8,185 bases of DNA, taken from NCBI GenBank assembly GCA_900555805.1, contig USMJ01000042.1, forward strand, positions 1 to 8,185, given 5' to 3'. Both the position numbers and the translations under genes were made by a program. How positions within the stretch are numbered: the stretch's first letter is position 1; every line of letters begins with the position of its first letter. A model generated the notes under the pieces. That model had not been told where the DNA came from. It saw only the letters and a list, made by a program, of their open reading frames with translations, and ran no database searches. The DNA comes from an uncultured Oscillospiraceae bacterium. GTDB lineage: Bacteria; Bacillota; Clostridia; Oscillospirales; Acutalibacteraceae. This document shows positions 1 to 5,604 of this stretch, one piece after another.

Positions 1-254
1 TCGGCAACCTTGAAAACGTCGGCTGGGCGAAAAAGGGCTTTGAATGCCGCTATAACGTCTATATGATGGAGGAATGCCACACGGTCATAGCTCTCGGCGC
101 AGGCGCTGTCAGTAAGCTTAAAAACCCATACGGAAACGAGATCGAAAGGGTATATAATTACAAATACCCGTATGAATATATAAATAAATTCCAAGAGATA
201 ATAAAGAGAAAAGAACAAATAACCGAGTTTTGCTCAAAAATACGCAAGGAGTGA
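1..254 (+). CDS. hemZ: HemZ-like oxygen-independent coproporphyrinogen III dehydrogenase, C-terminal fragment
   Basis: This is the last 83 residues of a gene that begins before the window; the first whole codon is at base 3 and the stop is TGA at 252-254. The visible end carries the pattern E-N-V-G-W-A-K-K-G-F-E-C-R-Y-N, then M-E-E-C-H-T-V-I-A-L-G-A-G-A-V-S-K, and then I-E-R-V-Y-N-Y-K-Y-P-Y-E-Y-I. That is the conserved tail of the HemZ branch of radical-SAM coproporphyrinogen dehydrogenases. Known family members act in the cytoplasm on tetrapyrrole or heme-like substrates and carry an N-terminal CxxxCxxC cluster, which lies outside this window, so catalytic competence cannot be judged here. 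The stop codon lies inside the ribosome binding region of the next gene, which implies co-transcription and probable translational coupling. HemW is an alternative family, but the tail fits HemZ better. Confidence 0.85.
   Translation, partial: GNLENVGWAKKGFECRYNVYMMEECHTVIALGAGAVSKLKNPYGNEIERVYNYKYPYEYINKFQEIIKRKEQITEFCSKIRKE
246..251 (+). promoter_or_regulatory. Ribosome binding site that fixes a GTG start for the nucleoside kinase
   Basis: AAGGAG at 246-251 lies 8 bases before the GTG at 260. The upstream in-frame start at 230 has no comparable site and would overlap the hemZ end by 25 bases. The site sits directly over the hemZ stop region. Confidence 0.8.
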
Positions 255-259
255 GCTTT

Positions 260-1174
260 GTGTCAAAATTCACTGTAAACGGTATCAACGAAAACATAAA
301 CGCGGACGCAAACTCCTATATAGAAGAATGTGAAAACGCGTACAGAAAATCGCTTGAAAAAGTCAGCGACAGAATAGTTTCGTCTTCGGGAAGAAAGCTC
401 GTCATGTTGGCAGGGCCCAGCTCGTCGGGAAAAACGACGACGGCGGGGCTGATATGTTCGATGATAACAAAAAGCGGAAGAAACGCGATCACCGTTTCGC
501 TCGACGACTTCTATAAAGACCAGCGTTTCGCCCCGAAATTCGACGACGGTTCGCCCGACTTTGAAACGGTTCATGCGCTCGATATCGAAAAGATAGACGA
601 GTGTCTGAAAAAGCTGATAGTCACGGGCGAAGTCATGCTCCCGAAGTTTGACTTCACGACGAGAACGCCGATAGAAAATGCCAAGAAAGTCGAAATCGGC
701 GAAAACGATGTTGTTGTCGTCGAGGGTCTTCACGCCCTCAATCCGCTGATAACCGACGGACTCGAAAACGAGGAGCTTATCAAGCTCTATGTCAGCGTTT
801 CCTCAAGAGTTTACGATGAAGGTAAGGTCATCTTCACCAAAAGAGACATCAGATTTGTCAGGAGAATGATAAGGGATTATCAGTTCAGAAACAGTCCTGT
901 CGACTTTACATTCTACCTTTGGAAGGGGGTCAGAACGGGCGAGGACAGATATCTGTTCCCGTTTAGCGACAGAGCCGACATTAGGATAGATTCAATTCAT
1001 CCGTATGAGCTTTGCGTGTATAAGGAACTTGCGACCGAGCTTCTTTGTCACATAAAGAGCGACAGCGTCTATTATCCGCAGGCGCAGAAGCTCATCGAAA
1101 AGCTCGAAAAGCTCCAATCGCTCGATAAGAGCAAAATCCCGGATAATTCGCTTTTGCATGAATTTATGGGTTAA
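260..1174 (+). CDS. Nucleoside (uridine-type) kinase, P-loop, kinase-only form
   Basis: This 304-residue protein belongs to the phosphoribulokinase/uridine kinase family and is expected to phosphorylate a nucleoside with ATP or GTP in the cytoplasm as part of pyrimidine salvage. A Walker A loop, AGPSSSGKTT, is at residues 51-60. LDDFYKD follows at 81-87, DFETVHALD at 100-108, PKFDF at 128-132, VVEGLHALNP at 153-162 and the lid-like RRMIRDYQFRN at 201-211. The last two are typical of the clostridial nucleoside kinase subfamily rather than of short Udk. In that subfamily many proteins are about 550 residues because a TGS/threonyl-tRNA-synthetase-like domain precedes the kinase. Here hemZ ends only 5 bases upstream, so that domain is absent. 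The start is GTG at 260, set by AAGGAG at 246-251. The flippase gene starts 16 bases after the stop. The exact substrate cannot be read from sequence. Confidence 0.85.
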   Translation: MSKFTVNGINENINADANSYIEECENAYRKSLEKVSDRIVSSSGRKLVMLAGPSSSGKTTTAGLICSMITKSGRNAITVSLDDFYKDQRFAPKFDDGSPDFETVHALDIEKIDECLKKLIVTGEVMLPKFDFTTRTPIENAKKVEIGENDVVVVEGLHALNPLITDGLENEELIKLYVSVSSRVYDEGKVIFTKRDIRFVRRMIRDYQFRNSPVDFTFYLWKGVRTGEDRYLFPFSDRADIRIDSIHPYELCVYKELATELLCHIKSDSVYYPQAQKLIEKLEKLQSLDKSKIPDNSLLHEFMG

Positions 1175-1190
1175 AGAAAGGAAAGTGAAT

Positions 1191-2957
1191 ATGGCTACAA
1201 GAAAGAAGCAAAATCTGCTTAACGCAGCTACCGTCCTTGTTGTTTCGACCATGATAGTCAAGGTCATCGGCGCGATATACAAAATACCGCTCGTCTGGAT
1301 CATCGGCGAAACAGGCAAGGGCTATTTCCAGCAGGCATATGACATCTATATGCCGTTCTACACGATCTCGATGGCGGGTCTGCCCGTCGCGATCTCGAGA
1401 CTTGTCTCGGAGAGTATAGCCGAGAACAAGTTCCGTCAGGCTCAAAAGATATTTAAAACCGCCCAGAAGATATTCCTTGCCGTGGGCGCATTCGGAACGA
1501 TTCTTCTGCTTGCCATAGCGTACCCCTATTCAAAGTTTCTCATCAAAACGCCCGAGAACTTCGTCAGTATCGTCGCCATCGCTCCCTGCATCTTCTTCTG
1601 CTGCATGATGTCGTCATACAGAGGCTATTATGAGGGCACGAGAAATATGTATCCGACAGGCGTTTCGCAGGTCATAGAGGCGGCGGGAAAGCTCGTTTTG
1701 GGTCTTGCTATGGCGTACGGGGTAACGACATACGGAATTAAAGTTTTCCGCGCGGCGGACGGTCAGAGCATAAAGCTGTTCGGAACTCTCGTCACGACCG
1801 AGCAGGAAGCTTTGAGCGCGATATATCCTTATGCGGCAGCCGCGGCGGTCTTCGGCGTCACGATAGGCTCACTCTGCGGTATGCTCTATCTTATGATCAG
1901 AAACAGGATAAGCGGCGGAGCGTTCACCCGTGAAGAGCTTATCAATTCTCCCGAGCCCTTAAGCGGCAAGGAGACAGCGAAGAAGATTATCAGAATAGCC
2001 GTACCCGTAGCGATAAGCTCGGTCGTTCTCAGCGTCAGCAATTTCATCGACTCCGTCACGGTCAAGAACAGACTTGCATACGCTATGGAGATCGGCGCGG
2101 ACACGATAAAACAGATGTATTCATGGTCGCTTGACACGGCGCAGGTGCTTGACAAAGATATTCCTACATATCTTTACGGCGTCTACGGCCTTGCGATCGA
2201 CGTTAAGAATCTTATCCCGACGATAACCATGGCTCTGGGCGTCAGCGTTATACCGATGCTTTCGGCGGCTTGGCTTCGCAAGGATAAGAAAGCGATAAAA
2301 CAGAACATTGACTCCGTTTTCAGAGTAACCATGCTCATAGCCATGCCGGCAGGCTTCGGACTTGCGGCTCTGTCAACACCCGTAATGCAGCTGCTTTACG
2401 GCATGAAGAGACCCTCGACCGTACCTATAGCAGGACCCATACTTTTCGCTTATGCGCTTCCCATGGCGTTCTACGCTATCTCCACTCCGCTGACGAATAT
2501 GCTCCACGCCGTCAACAGAATGGACGTTCCCATAAAGTCGATGGTTTTAGGCTCGATAACGAAGATCATTCTCAACTTCGTCCTTGTCGGAAATCCGAAT
2601 ATAAATATAAAGGGCGCGCCATACAGCTCGCTTGCCTGCTACGCCGTTATAGTTATCTATAACCTCGTCGCGCTTATAAGGGAGACGAAGGTCAAACCCG
2701 ATTTCGTTTCGGTATTCCTGAAGCCCCTGATATCGGGCGCAATGTGCGGAGGCGCAGCATACCTCGCGTACGGCTTATTACACACAAAGCTCGCGCTCGG
2801 AAACACTATCGCAACGGCTGTTTCGATAGTCATCGGCGGCGTTGTCTACTTTGCGATGTTGCTTATTGTTAAAGGATTCGCAAAAGATGACATAGAAATG
2901 TTGCCAAAAGGGGAAAAAATTGCAAAAGTACTTGAAAAACTTAAATTATTAGGGTAA
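1191..2957 (+). CDS. SpoVB/MurJ-like polysaccharide flippase (MOP superfamily membrane protein)
   Basis: This 588-residue polytopic membrane protein has many hydrophobic segments, probably 12 to 14, of the polysaccharide transporter/SpoVB type. Diagnostic stretches are KVIGAIYKIPL at residues 24-34, GLPVAISRLVSE at 63-74, and YRGYYEGTRNMYPT at 143-156 followed by SQVIEA. The last is the SpoVB-type signature loop. Family members flip lipid-linked saccharides, such as peptidoglycan or spore-cortex precursors, across the cytoplasmic membrane. The start at 1191 has AAAGG at 1177-1181; the in-frame ATG at 1158 overlaps the kinase gene and has no such site. It lies directly before mazG, matching the Bacillus yabM-yabN order, so it is more likely the YabM-like paralogue than SpoVB itself. 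It is longer than the usual 520-550 residues, with extra hydrophilic material near 184-207 and 292-327. Known role and substrate are inferred from the family. Confidence 0.88.
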   Translation: MATRKKQNLLNAATVLVVSTMIVKVIGAIYKIPLVWIIGETGKGYFQQAYDIYMPFYTISMAGLPVAISRLVSESIAENKFRQAQKIFKTAQKIFLAVGAFGTILLLAIAYPYSKFLIKTPENFVSIVAIAPCIFFCCMMSSYRGYYEGTRNMYPTGVSQVIEAAGKLVLGLAMAYGVTTYGIKVFRAADGQSIKLFGTLVTTEQEALSAIYPYAAAAAVFGVTIGSLCGMLYLMIRNRISGGAFTREELINSPEPLSGKETAKKIIRIAVPVAISSVVLSVSNFIDSVTVKNRLAYAMEIGADTIKQMYSWSLDTAQVLDKDIPTYLYGVYGLAIDVKNLIPTITMALGVSVIPMLSAAWLRKDKKAIKQNIDSVFRVTMLIAMPAGFGLAALSTPVMQLLYGMKRPSTVPIAGPILFAYALPMAFYAISTPLTNMLHAVNRMDVPIKSMVLGSITKIILNFVLVGNPNINIKGAPYSSLACYAVIVIYNLVALIRETKVKPDFVSVFLKPLISGAMCGGAAYLAYGLLHTKLALGNTIATAVSIVIGGVVYFAMLLIVKGFAKDDIEMLPKGEKIAKVLEKLKLLG

Positions 2958-2960
2958 AAT
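2932..2960 (+). promoter_or_regulatory. Predicted sigma-70/SigA-type promoter for mazG-HU
   Basis: A -35 box TTGAAA (2932-2937) and a -10 box TAAAAT (2955-2960) are separated by exactly 17 bases. Each matches the consensus at five of six positions. The -10 box overlaps the flippase stop codon (TAA, 2955-2957). Transcription would start near 2967 and give a leader of about 46 bases before the mazG start. The surrounding DNA is locally AT-rich, so a chance match is possible. Confidence 0.5.
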
Positions 2961-3012
2961 ATCTTAAGGTGATAAGTTATACTTTTTTCGCTTATTGCCG
3001 CGAGGTGTTTAA

Positions 3013-3822
3013 ATGATTGACGGTTTCAAATTCAAGGATAAATACGGCGCATATGATCTCGTCGAGATAATGCGGATTCTCCGAACGCCCGAGGGCTGCC
3101 CTTGGGACAGGGAGCAGGATCACCAAAGCATCAAGAAGAACTTTATCGAAGAAACCTATGAGGTTGTCGAGGCTATCAACAAAGACGACAAAGATCTTCT
3201 TTGCGAAGAGCTCGGCGACGTGATGATGCAGGTCGTCTTTCACGCCCAGATGGAAAAAGAAAAAGGGAACTTTGACTTTGACGATGTATGCGACGGAGTG
3301 TGCAAAAAACTTATAGTCAGGCACCCGCATGTTTTCGCAAACGACAGCGCTGAAACTTCCGACGACGTTCTTGTCAAGTGGGACGAGATCAAACAGAAAA
3401 CCAAAAATCAGAAGACTCAGACCTCGGCGATGAATTCCATACCGCGAGAACTTCCGGCTCTTATGAGAGCGGAGAAGGTTCAGAAGAAAGCCAAAAAAGT
3501 CGGCTTCGACTGGGACGATATATCGGGAGCTTTCGATAAGGTCGGCGAAGAAACCGAGGAACTTAAACAAGCCGTTAACGGCGGTACCCCGGACGAGATC
3601 TTCGACGAACTCGGCGATCTGATATTTTCGGTCGTTAACGTCGCAAGGTTTGTCAAAGCCGATCCCGAAGAAGCTTTGACCCACGCCACGGATAAGTTTA
3701 TCGGTCGGTTCCAAAAGGTCGAAACGCTCGCAAAAGAGCGAAATATCGACATGAAGAATTCGACCATAGACGAACTGGACAAGCTGTGGGAAGAAGCCAA
3801 AAAAGACACAGGAAACCAATAA
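3013..3822 (+). CDS. mazG: Nucleoside triphosphate pyrophosphohydrolase MazG
   Basis: This 269-residue protein has two tandem MazG all-alpha domains. The N-terminal domain begins with LRTPEGCPWDREQDHQSI (residues 23-40) and has the magnesium-binding acidic motifs EETYE (46-50) and EELGD (65-69), then RHPHVF (103-108). The C-terminal domain has KVGFDWDD (162-169), an EETEE stretch (179-183) and DELGD (198-202). Length and order match full two-domain MazG, without the YabN-style methylase fusion found in Bacillus. The family hydrolyses (d)NTPs to monophosphate and pyrophosphate in the cytoplasm, as house-cleaning of non-canonical nucleotides or tuning of nucleotide pools under starvation. The ATG has GAGGTG at 3002-3007. 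It has its own predicted promoter over the flippase end and is followed 45 bases later by HU. Both acidic motifs are intact in the first domain, so it is expected to be active. Confidence 0.93.
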   Translation: MIDGFKFKDKYGAYDLVEIMRILRTPEGCPWDREQDHQSIKKNFIEETYEVVEAINKDDKDLLCEELGDVMMQVVFHAQMEKEKGNFDFDDVCDGVCKKLIVRHPHVFANDSAETSDDVLVKWDEIKQKTKNQKTQTSAMNSIPRELPALMRAEKVQKKAKKVGFDWDDISGAFDKVGEETEELKQAVNGGTPDEIFDELGDLIFSVVNVARFVKADPEEALTHATDKFIGRFQKVETLAKERNIDMKNSTIDELDKLWEEAKKDTGNQ

Positions 3823-3840
3823 GGACAACGCTCCTTATGG
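3816..3840 (+). promoter_or_regulatory. Hairpin over the mazG stop codon, upstream of HU
   Basis: ATAAGGA (3819-3825) pairs with TCCTTAT (3832-3838) across a 6-base loop, and CC at 3816-3817 extends the stem to GG at 3839-3840 with one bulged A. The 5' arm contains the mazG stop codon. No U-tract follows, so this is not an ordinary terminator. It may be an RNA-processing or stability element separating mazG from the more highly needed HU message, but the stem is short. Confidence 0.35.
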
Positions 3841-3867
3841 AAATATAATTTTGGAGGAACATACACA

Positions 3868-4140
3868 ATGAATAAAACTGAATTGGTAAATGCAGTTGCT
3901 CTCAAGAGCGAGCTTACAAAGAAGGACGCCGACAAGGCAGTCGCAGCAGTTTTCGACGCAATCAAGGAAGCAGTTGCAGCAGGCGAGAAGGTTCAGCTTA
4001 TCGGCTTCGGCACATTTGAAGCTAAGGAAAGAGCAGCAAGAGAGTGCCGCAACCCGAGAACGGGCGAGACGATCACCGTTGAGGCTTCAAAGGTTCCCTC
4101 ATTTAAGGCCGGTCAGGGCTTTAAGGACGCTGTTAAATAA
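3868..4140 (+). CDS. hup: DNA-binding protein HU
   Basis: This is a 90-residue HU protein of standard length. It begins [20 protein letters not shown], a typical helix-turn-helix dimerisation start, and has [14 protein letters not shown] (residues 46-59) leading into the flexible arm RNPRTGETI with Pro63 at the position that intercalates into DNA. The end, [15 protein letters not shown], is the usual C-terminal helix. HU dimers bend and compact the nucleoid without strong sequence specificity. The position just before the RNP motif, usually glycine in HU, is Cys60 here. The start has a strong GGAGG at 3853-3857. Codon choice (GCA, AAG, GCT) is more uniform than in its neighbours, as expected for an abundant protein. 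It follows mazG and is closed by a strong terminator 18 bases after the stop. Confidence 0.97.
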   Translation: MNKTELVNAVALKSELTKKDADKAVAAVFDAIKEAVAAGEKVQLIGFGTFEAKERAARECRNPRTGETITVEASKVPSFKAGQGFKDAVK

Positions 4141-4157
4141 TTAAACGGCAAATGTTT

Positions 4158-4185
4158 GACCTGCGCTGAAAGCGCAGGTCTTTTT
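4158..4185 (+). terminator. Intrinsic terminator after HU
   Basis: GACCTGCGCT (4158-4167) pairs perfectly with AGCGCAGGTC (4171-4180) around a GAA loop, and TTTTT (4181-4185) follows directly, then CGTTT. It is a ten-pair GC-rich stem with a U-tract, 18 bases past the HU stop codon. Confidence 0.93.
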
Positions 4186-4230
4186 CGTTTATGTCGGAAG
4201 TTGGTGATGCCGGTCGCAGGATATGCCGGA

Positions 4231-4308
4231 GGCAAAAGGTTTCCCCGAAGGGGAAACAGGCGAGGGCGTAGCCTCGGCTCTTCTGCGCGAAGCGCAGAAG
4301 CTTTTGCC
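4231..4308. repeat. Four-way-junction inverted repeat block
   Basis: Three arms are closed by an outer stem with no bases left over at the junction. The outer stem is GGCAAAAG (4231-4238) with CTTTTGCC (4301-4308). Arm 1 is GTTTCCCC (4239-4246) with GGGGAAAC (4250-4257) around GAA. Arm 2 is AGGCGAGG (4258-4265) with CCTCGGCT (4272-4279), carrying one G-G mismatch and a 6-base loop. Arm 3 is CTTCTGCGC (4280-4288) with GCGCAGAAG (4292-4300) around GAA. The fold can form in RNA from either strand, or as a cruciform in DNA. Flanking GCAGG (4216-4220) and CCTGC (4308-4312) may extend the base stem. Confidence 0.8.
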
Positions 4309-4313
4309 CTGCA

Positions 4314-4381
4314 CTCGCTTGCCGCGAGCGGAAAACCCGGGCTGTTTTGGAACTGCGATGCCGCCCCGGAACGGAGGCGGC
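4314..4381. repeat. Cluster of three small hairpins
   Basis: CTCGC (4314-4318) pairs with GCGAG (4324-4328). AAAAC (4332-4336) pairs with GTTTT (4344-4348). GCCGCC plus CCG (4360-4368) pairs with CGG (4372-4374) and GGCGGC (4376-4381) around a GAA loop, with A4375 bulged. They follow directly on the junction block and are probably part of the same element. Confidence 0.6.
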
Positions 4382-4432
4382 GAGCATACACACATGGATG
4401 GCAGACTTGTAATTTGGGCTAACTTCATAAAA

Positions 4433-4472
4433 GGCAAAACCCACGCTTTGCTTGCAAAGCGTGGGTTTTGCC
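4433..4472. repeat. Perfect 19-bp palindrome with 2-base loop
   Basis: The arm GGCAAAACCCACGCTTTGC (4433-4451) is matched exactly by its complement at 4454-4472, separated only by TT. It has the A-tract, GC stem, T-tract form of a bidirectional terminator, but the T-tract is only four long and interrupted by GCC. Its outer edges, GGCAAAA and TTTTGCC, are the same as those of the junction block at 4231-4308. Confidence 0.9.
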
Positions 4473-4475
4473 GTC

Positions 4476-4555
4476 CCGAAGTCAGATGAAATTCGGTCTT
4501 TCCGATCAAATGCCGATGACGGGGGACAGCATATAACTGCATAGTCTGTGCAGTT
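4476..4555. repeat. Two short hairpins at the right end of the element
   Basis: CCGAA (4476-4480) faces TTCGG (4492-4496), and AACTGCA (4535-4541) pairs with TGCAGTT (4549-4555) around a 7-base loop. GTCCC (4473-4477) and GGGAC (4523-4527) could alternatively close a larger stem. The second hairpin is the more convincing. Confidence 0.5.
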
Positions 4556-4586
4556 CCGACCGCAAAATCTCATCTCACCGACCTAC

Positions 4587-4610
4587 GGCGGCGCACAAAT
4601 GCGCGCCGCC
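4587..4610. repeat. GC-rich hairpin
   Basis: GGCGGCGC (4587-4594) pairs with GCGCCGCC (4603-4610) around an 8-base loop. An alternative register pairs GCGCA with TGCGC inside. No T-tract follows on either side, so it is not an evident terminator. Confidence 0.7.
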
Positions 4611-4640
4611 TTCTGCCACAATACGAATCCCTGCACCCGC

Positions 4641-4708
4641 GGCGGCTTTCTAAGCGACGCCTTCGCCATAGGCTAACGCCTATGGCTGTGCCGTCACAGA
4701 AAGCCGCC
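4641..4708. repeat. Two-tier inverted repeat
   Basis: The outer stem GGCGGCTTTCT (4641-4651) matches AGAAAGCCGCC (4698-4708) over 11 pairs. The inner stem GCCATAGGC (4665-4673) matches GCCTATGGC (4678-4686) over 9 pairs with loop TAAC. GACG (4656-4659) and CGTC (4692-4695) can add a middle step. No coding function is apparent. Confidence 0.75.
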
Positions 4709-4711
4709 CCC

Positions 4712-4735
4712 GTCGGGCTTCGCCCAACCTCCGAC
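4712..4735. repeat. Small alternative hairpins next to the two-tier repeat
   Basis: GGGC (4715-4718) with GCCC (4722-4725) around TTC competes with GTCGG (4712-4716) against CCGAC (4731-4735). On the minus strand the first reads GGGC, GAA, GCCC, the same GAA-loop type seen elsewhere in this gap. From here to 4775 nothing else is recognisable. Confidence 0.4.
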
Positions 4736-4775
4736 CGCCAAACTTTCTCAAAGCACAAACCTTCCCGTACCGAAT

Positions 4776-4809
4776 AAACAAAAACACCCCTCGGCTTGAA
4801 ACCGAAGGG
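4776..4809 (-). terminator. Intrinsic terminator after yhhN
   Basis: Read on the minus strand, CCCTTCGG (4809-4802) pairs with CCGAGGGG (4794-4787), with one U-G wobble, around a 7-base loop. A U-rich tail with five consecutive U follows (complement of 4786-4776). It lies about 26 bases past the yhhN stop codon. Confidence 0.85.
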
Positions 4810-4834
4810 CGTGACTGTATGTAGTTGTAGTATC

Positions 4835-5563
4835 TTAAGCCGCGATAAACAGTATGCTCGTTCCGAGAAGAACCTGACCGATGAAGTAGGTCGCGATATT
4901 GAATATCTTGAGCGGTCTGTTCTTTTCCTGACCGCCGAAAAGGTTGAGCGCGAGCGTGAAGTCTGACATGACGAACATCAAAGCGCCGATGCCGACAGTG
5001 CAGATAGTCGCAATGTCATTGTCAAAGCCCTCAAGGAAGAATCTTCCGCTGAGCTGAACTGCCGTGACAAGCATCGTCGATATCGTGACCGCATACAAAG
5101 CAACCGGTACGGTCGCGATGCCGAACTTCATCTTCGTCTTGACCGCATAGATGACAAGGAAAATGAGTATCAGAACTATCGCTATTATAGCTCTGTAATC
5201 GAACACCTTCGCCTGTGGCAACTTGTCCTTCAGAGCCTTGCCGAAAGCTATGATGAAGAAGATGTGACCGATAAGGAAGCTGAGAAGTCCGATTCCGAAA
5301 ATGACCTGCTTGTCTGTGATGAGGTGCAGAAACAAATCGCCCAAGGCGCCGAAAATCAAACCGATAAGCATAAACTTGGCGTACTGTGAATAGTTGTGAG
5401 CCCAGACCATGCAGCAAACGCCCGTGATGAGAAAGAGCGTCGAGCAGACCATCTTGAGCCTGAAAGATTTCCAACACTTCTTCGGCCATGAATACTTCAA
5501 AAACAGCGGTACAAACACAAATTCGAGCGCAACCGCAATCGCGTAAATAATTTTAACTGCCAT
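4835..5563 (-). CDS. YhhN/TMEM86-family lysoplasmalogenase, membrane protein
   Basis: This 242-residue protein is almost entirely hydrophobic, with about seven or eight membrane segments. It shows the YhhN pattern: GALGDLFL (residues 72-79), FLIGHIFFI (96-104), VALYAVTISTML (154-165), GALMFVMSDFTLAL (193-206) and YFIGQVLL (226-233). Asp76 and Asp201 are the conserved acids of the family. Characterised members cleave the vinyl-ether bond of lysoplasmalogens, releasing a fatty aldehyde and glycerophospho-ethanolamine or -choline, in the membrane. Many Clostridia make plasmalogens, so a native substrate is plausible. The ATG has AGGAGG (5574-5569) five bases before it. An intrinsic terminator directly abuts this site, so expression probably depends on read-through from the upstream serine hydrolase gene. 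The family assignment is good; the enzymatic activity is inferred. Confidence 0.85.
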   Translation of the reverse strand: MAVKIIYAIAVALEFVFVPLFLKYSWPKKCWKSFRLKMVCSTLFLITGVCCMVWAHNYSQYAKFMLIGLIFGALGDLFLHLITDKQVIFGIGLLSFLIGHIFFIIAFGKALKDKLPQAKVFDYRAIIAIVLILIFLVIYAVKTKMKFGIATVPVALYAVTISTMLVTAVQLSGRFFLEGFDNDIATICTVGIGALMFVMSDFTLALNLFGGQEKNRPLKIFNIATYFIGQVLLGTSILFIAA

Positions 5564-5575
5564 ATTATCCTCCTG

Positions 5576-5604
5576 AATAAAAATCGGGCAGGGTCTCTGC
5601 CCGA
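5576..5604 (-). terminator. Intrinsic terminator between serine hydrolase and yhhN
   Basis: On the minus strand TCGGGCAG (5604-5597) pairs perfectly with CTGCCCGA (5591-5584) around a 5-base loop, followed by UUUUUAUU (5583-5576). It begins 7 bases after the serine hydrolase stop codon. Its U-tract ends one base before the AGGAGG of yhhN. Confidence 0.9.

Larger units (their letters stand above)
4190..4585. repeat. Candidate non-coding dispersed element rich in inverted repeats
   Basis: No credible gene is present in this stretch between the converging HU and yhhN units. Near the left end TATGTCGG (4190-4197) is followed 14 bases later by GGTCG (4212-4216). The right end, read on the minus strand, gives TAGGTCGG (4578-4585) followed 16 bases later by GGTCG (4557-4561). 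These resemble imperfect terminal inverted repeats. Between them lie at least six hairpins and one less structured core (about 4382-4432). Short open frames here on both strands share no recognisable domain, have no ribosome binding sites, and run straight through the palindromes. The architecture resembles small non-autonomous elements or REP/MITE-like repeats, but no transposase or target duplication is visible, so the identity is inferred. Confidence 0.45.

Noticed and set aside
1158..1190. Upstream ATG for the flippase
   Set aside because: It overlaps the kinase gene and lacks a ribosome binding site, while the ATG at 1191 has AAAGG at good spacing.
2971..2988. AAGT/ACTT followed by a T run as a terminator for the flippase gene
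   Set aside because: Only a 4-pair AT-rich stem; too weak for an intrinsic terminator.
3844..3849. Perfect TATAAT upstream of HU
   Set aside because: A start site 7 bases downstream would fall inside the GGAGG ribosome binding site, and the best -35 at suitable spacing (AGGACA, 3822-3827) is poor. Probably an AT-rich leader, not a -10 box.
4133..4573. Open frames of 88-146 codons on both strands within the hairpin-rich gap
   Set aside because: They run straight through the palindromes, lack ribosome binding sites, have low-complexity composition and overlap each other in several frames. The long frames are a by-product of GC-rich inverted repeats.
4570..4758. A 62-codon minus-strand frame with many Arg residues
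   Set aside because: Arg-rich composition produced by hairpin DNA, no ribosome binding site and no recognisable domain.
4186..4810. CRISPR array, tRNA or other known structured RNA in the gap
   Set aside because: There are no regularly spaced direct repeats, no tRNA-like cloverleaf with the conserved D and T arm bases, and no match to a class I can recognise. The four-way block lacks the tRNA loop sequences.
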